Part shown: positions 63,353 to 64,000 of the stretch, piece after piece | How positions within the stretch are numbered: position 1 is the stretch's first letter | Layout: each line of letters begins with the position of its first letter | Origin: Velocimicrobium porci | GTDB lineage: Bacteria > Bacillota > Clostridia > Lachnospirales > Lachnospiraceae | Length of the DNA: 64,000 bases | Direction of reading: 5' to 3' | NCBI RefSeq assembly: GCF_009696045.1 | Contig: NZ_VUMT01000009.1 | Coordinates: 1-64,000 of the forward strand | Translations under genes and position numbers: made by a program | Notes under the pieces: model-generated | The model's input: only the letters and a program-made list of their open reading frames with translations | Database searches by the model: none | Told to the model about the DNA's origin: nothing

Positions 63353-64000
63353 ATGGAAACAATCGATTTTGATTTACAATCGGTTCAAGAGGCAAGAAAT
63401 ATTGCAAGACTTGGAAAAGTTGCGTCAGAAAAATTAGCAGATTATACGGAAGAACAAATTGACTGTATACTTAGAAGTATGGTAGAGGCAGCAAATGAGC
63501 ATGCAGGATGCCTTGCTAAGATGGCAGTGGAAGAAACCGGATTTGGAAAAATAGAGGATAAAACTTATAAAAATCATATGGCTTCTTCGATTGTTTATGA
63601 CGCAATTAAGTCGATGAAAACAATAGGTGTGGTTCGAGAAGATAAAGAAAATAAAATAATAGAGATTGCAGATCCGGTTGGATTAGTTATGGGAATTGTT
63701 CCATCAACAAATCCTACGTCAACTGTAATTTACAAAGCAATGATTGCAATTAAGGCAAGAAATGCAATTGTATTTTCTCCACATCCGGCTGCACTTCAAT
63801 GTACATTAAAGGCAGCAGAATTAATGTGTGAAGCAGCAGTGAAAGCAGGTGCACCAGAACATGTAATCGGATGTCTGTCAAAGCCTTCTATGAAAGCAAC
63901 AGATGAGTTGATGAAGTGTGATGAAGTGGCATTAATTATTGCTACGGGTGGACCAGGCATGGTAAAAGCTGCTTATAGTGCAGGAAAACCCGCACTGGGA
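63353..64000 (+). CDS. CoA-acylating acetaldehyde dehydrogenase, partial
   Basis: 216 codons before the window ends, with ATG 63353 after AGAGGAGGAATC. DPVGLVMGIVPSTNPTSTVI and IATGGPGMVKAAYSAGKPAL match EutE/AdhE-N family enzymes that turn acetaldehyde into acetyl-CoA. The catalytic cysteine region lies beyond the end. This copy is the candidate active partner of the Cys-less paralogue at 54033. Confidence 0.92.
   Translation, partial: METIDFDLQSVQEARNIARLGKVASEKLADYTEEQIDCILRSMVEAANEHAGCLAKMAVEETGFGKIEDKTYKNHMASSIVYDAIKSMKTIGVVREDKENKIIEIADPVGLVMGIVPSTNPTSTVIYKAMIAIKARNAIVFSPHPAALQCTLKAAELMCEAAVKAGAPEHVIGCLSKPSMKATDELMKCDEVALIIATGGPGMVKAAYSAGKPALG

Overview
The window is low-GC Clostridia-type DNA. 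Strong GGAGG ribosome binding sites, frequent TTG and GTG starts, and a glycyl-radical choline microcompartment locus fit a gut Lachnospiraceae-like Firmicute. No species can be named from the sequence alone.

Layout. (1) 1-2426 is the right end of a first integrated element: a decayed mobile-element fragment, a Tn916-type excisionase and a tyrosine integrase, then integrase arm-type repeats. (2) 2427-52604 is a second integrated element of about 50.2 kb. It is bounded by a 29-bp imperfect duplication (26 of 29 identical) of the first codons of a low-molecular-weight phosphatase gene, and carries its own related excisionase and integrase at its right end. The two elements therefore appear to sit in tandem at the same target. 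(3) 52605-53087 is the target gene, reconstituted intact. (4) 53292-64000 is a chromosomal bacterial-microcompartment operon for anaerobic choline cleavage: cutC, cutD, shell proteins, EutP/J/Q/S/T/N-like proteins and two CoA-acylating aldehyde dehydrogenases, the second cut by the window end.

The 50-kb element is neither a normal prophage nor a normal conjugative element. It has a large tape-measure protein and a gp10-like protein, but I see no terminase, portal, capsid, tail-tube, lysis, relaxase or type IV secretion genes. It does have replication genes (PrimPol/CHC2-type primase, helicase-like ATPase), plasmid-maintenance genes (TubR-like/TubZ pair, XerC-like recombinase with dif-like sites), two sigma-like factors, a ClpX, and a YonO/QDE-1-type RNA polymerase with a DYDGD motif whose frame is interrupted by one in-frame amber codon. 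A phage-plasmid derivative, a large satellite or a decayed phage are all possible.

Regulation is unusually readable. Two consensus promoters contain perfect GAAC-N4-GTTC LexA boxes in their spacers. One drives a 29-aa Hol_Tox-type type I toxin with a convergent antisense RNA. The other drives a leader with two hairpins that both carry a UUGGCG hexaloop, opposed by an antisense RNA of about 130 nt, upstream of the tubR/tubZ-like genes. A LexA DNA-binding domain without its protease is encoded between them. A second operator family (ACCCTA...TAGGGT) fills the spacers of two divergent promoters at 12.1-12.3 kb, and a third (ATATGTACATAT) surrounds an XRE repressor at 24.6-24.8 kb. Other unexplained structure includes a 365-nt hairpin-rich region at 41.4 kb, hairpin cassettes between operon genes, and a candidate -1 frameshift site.
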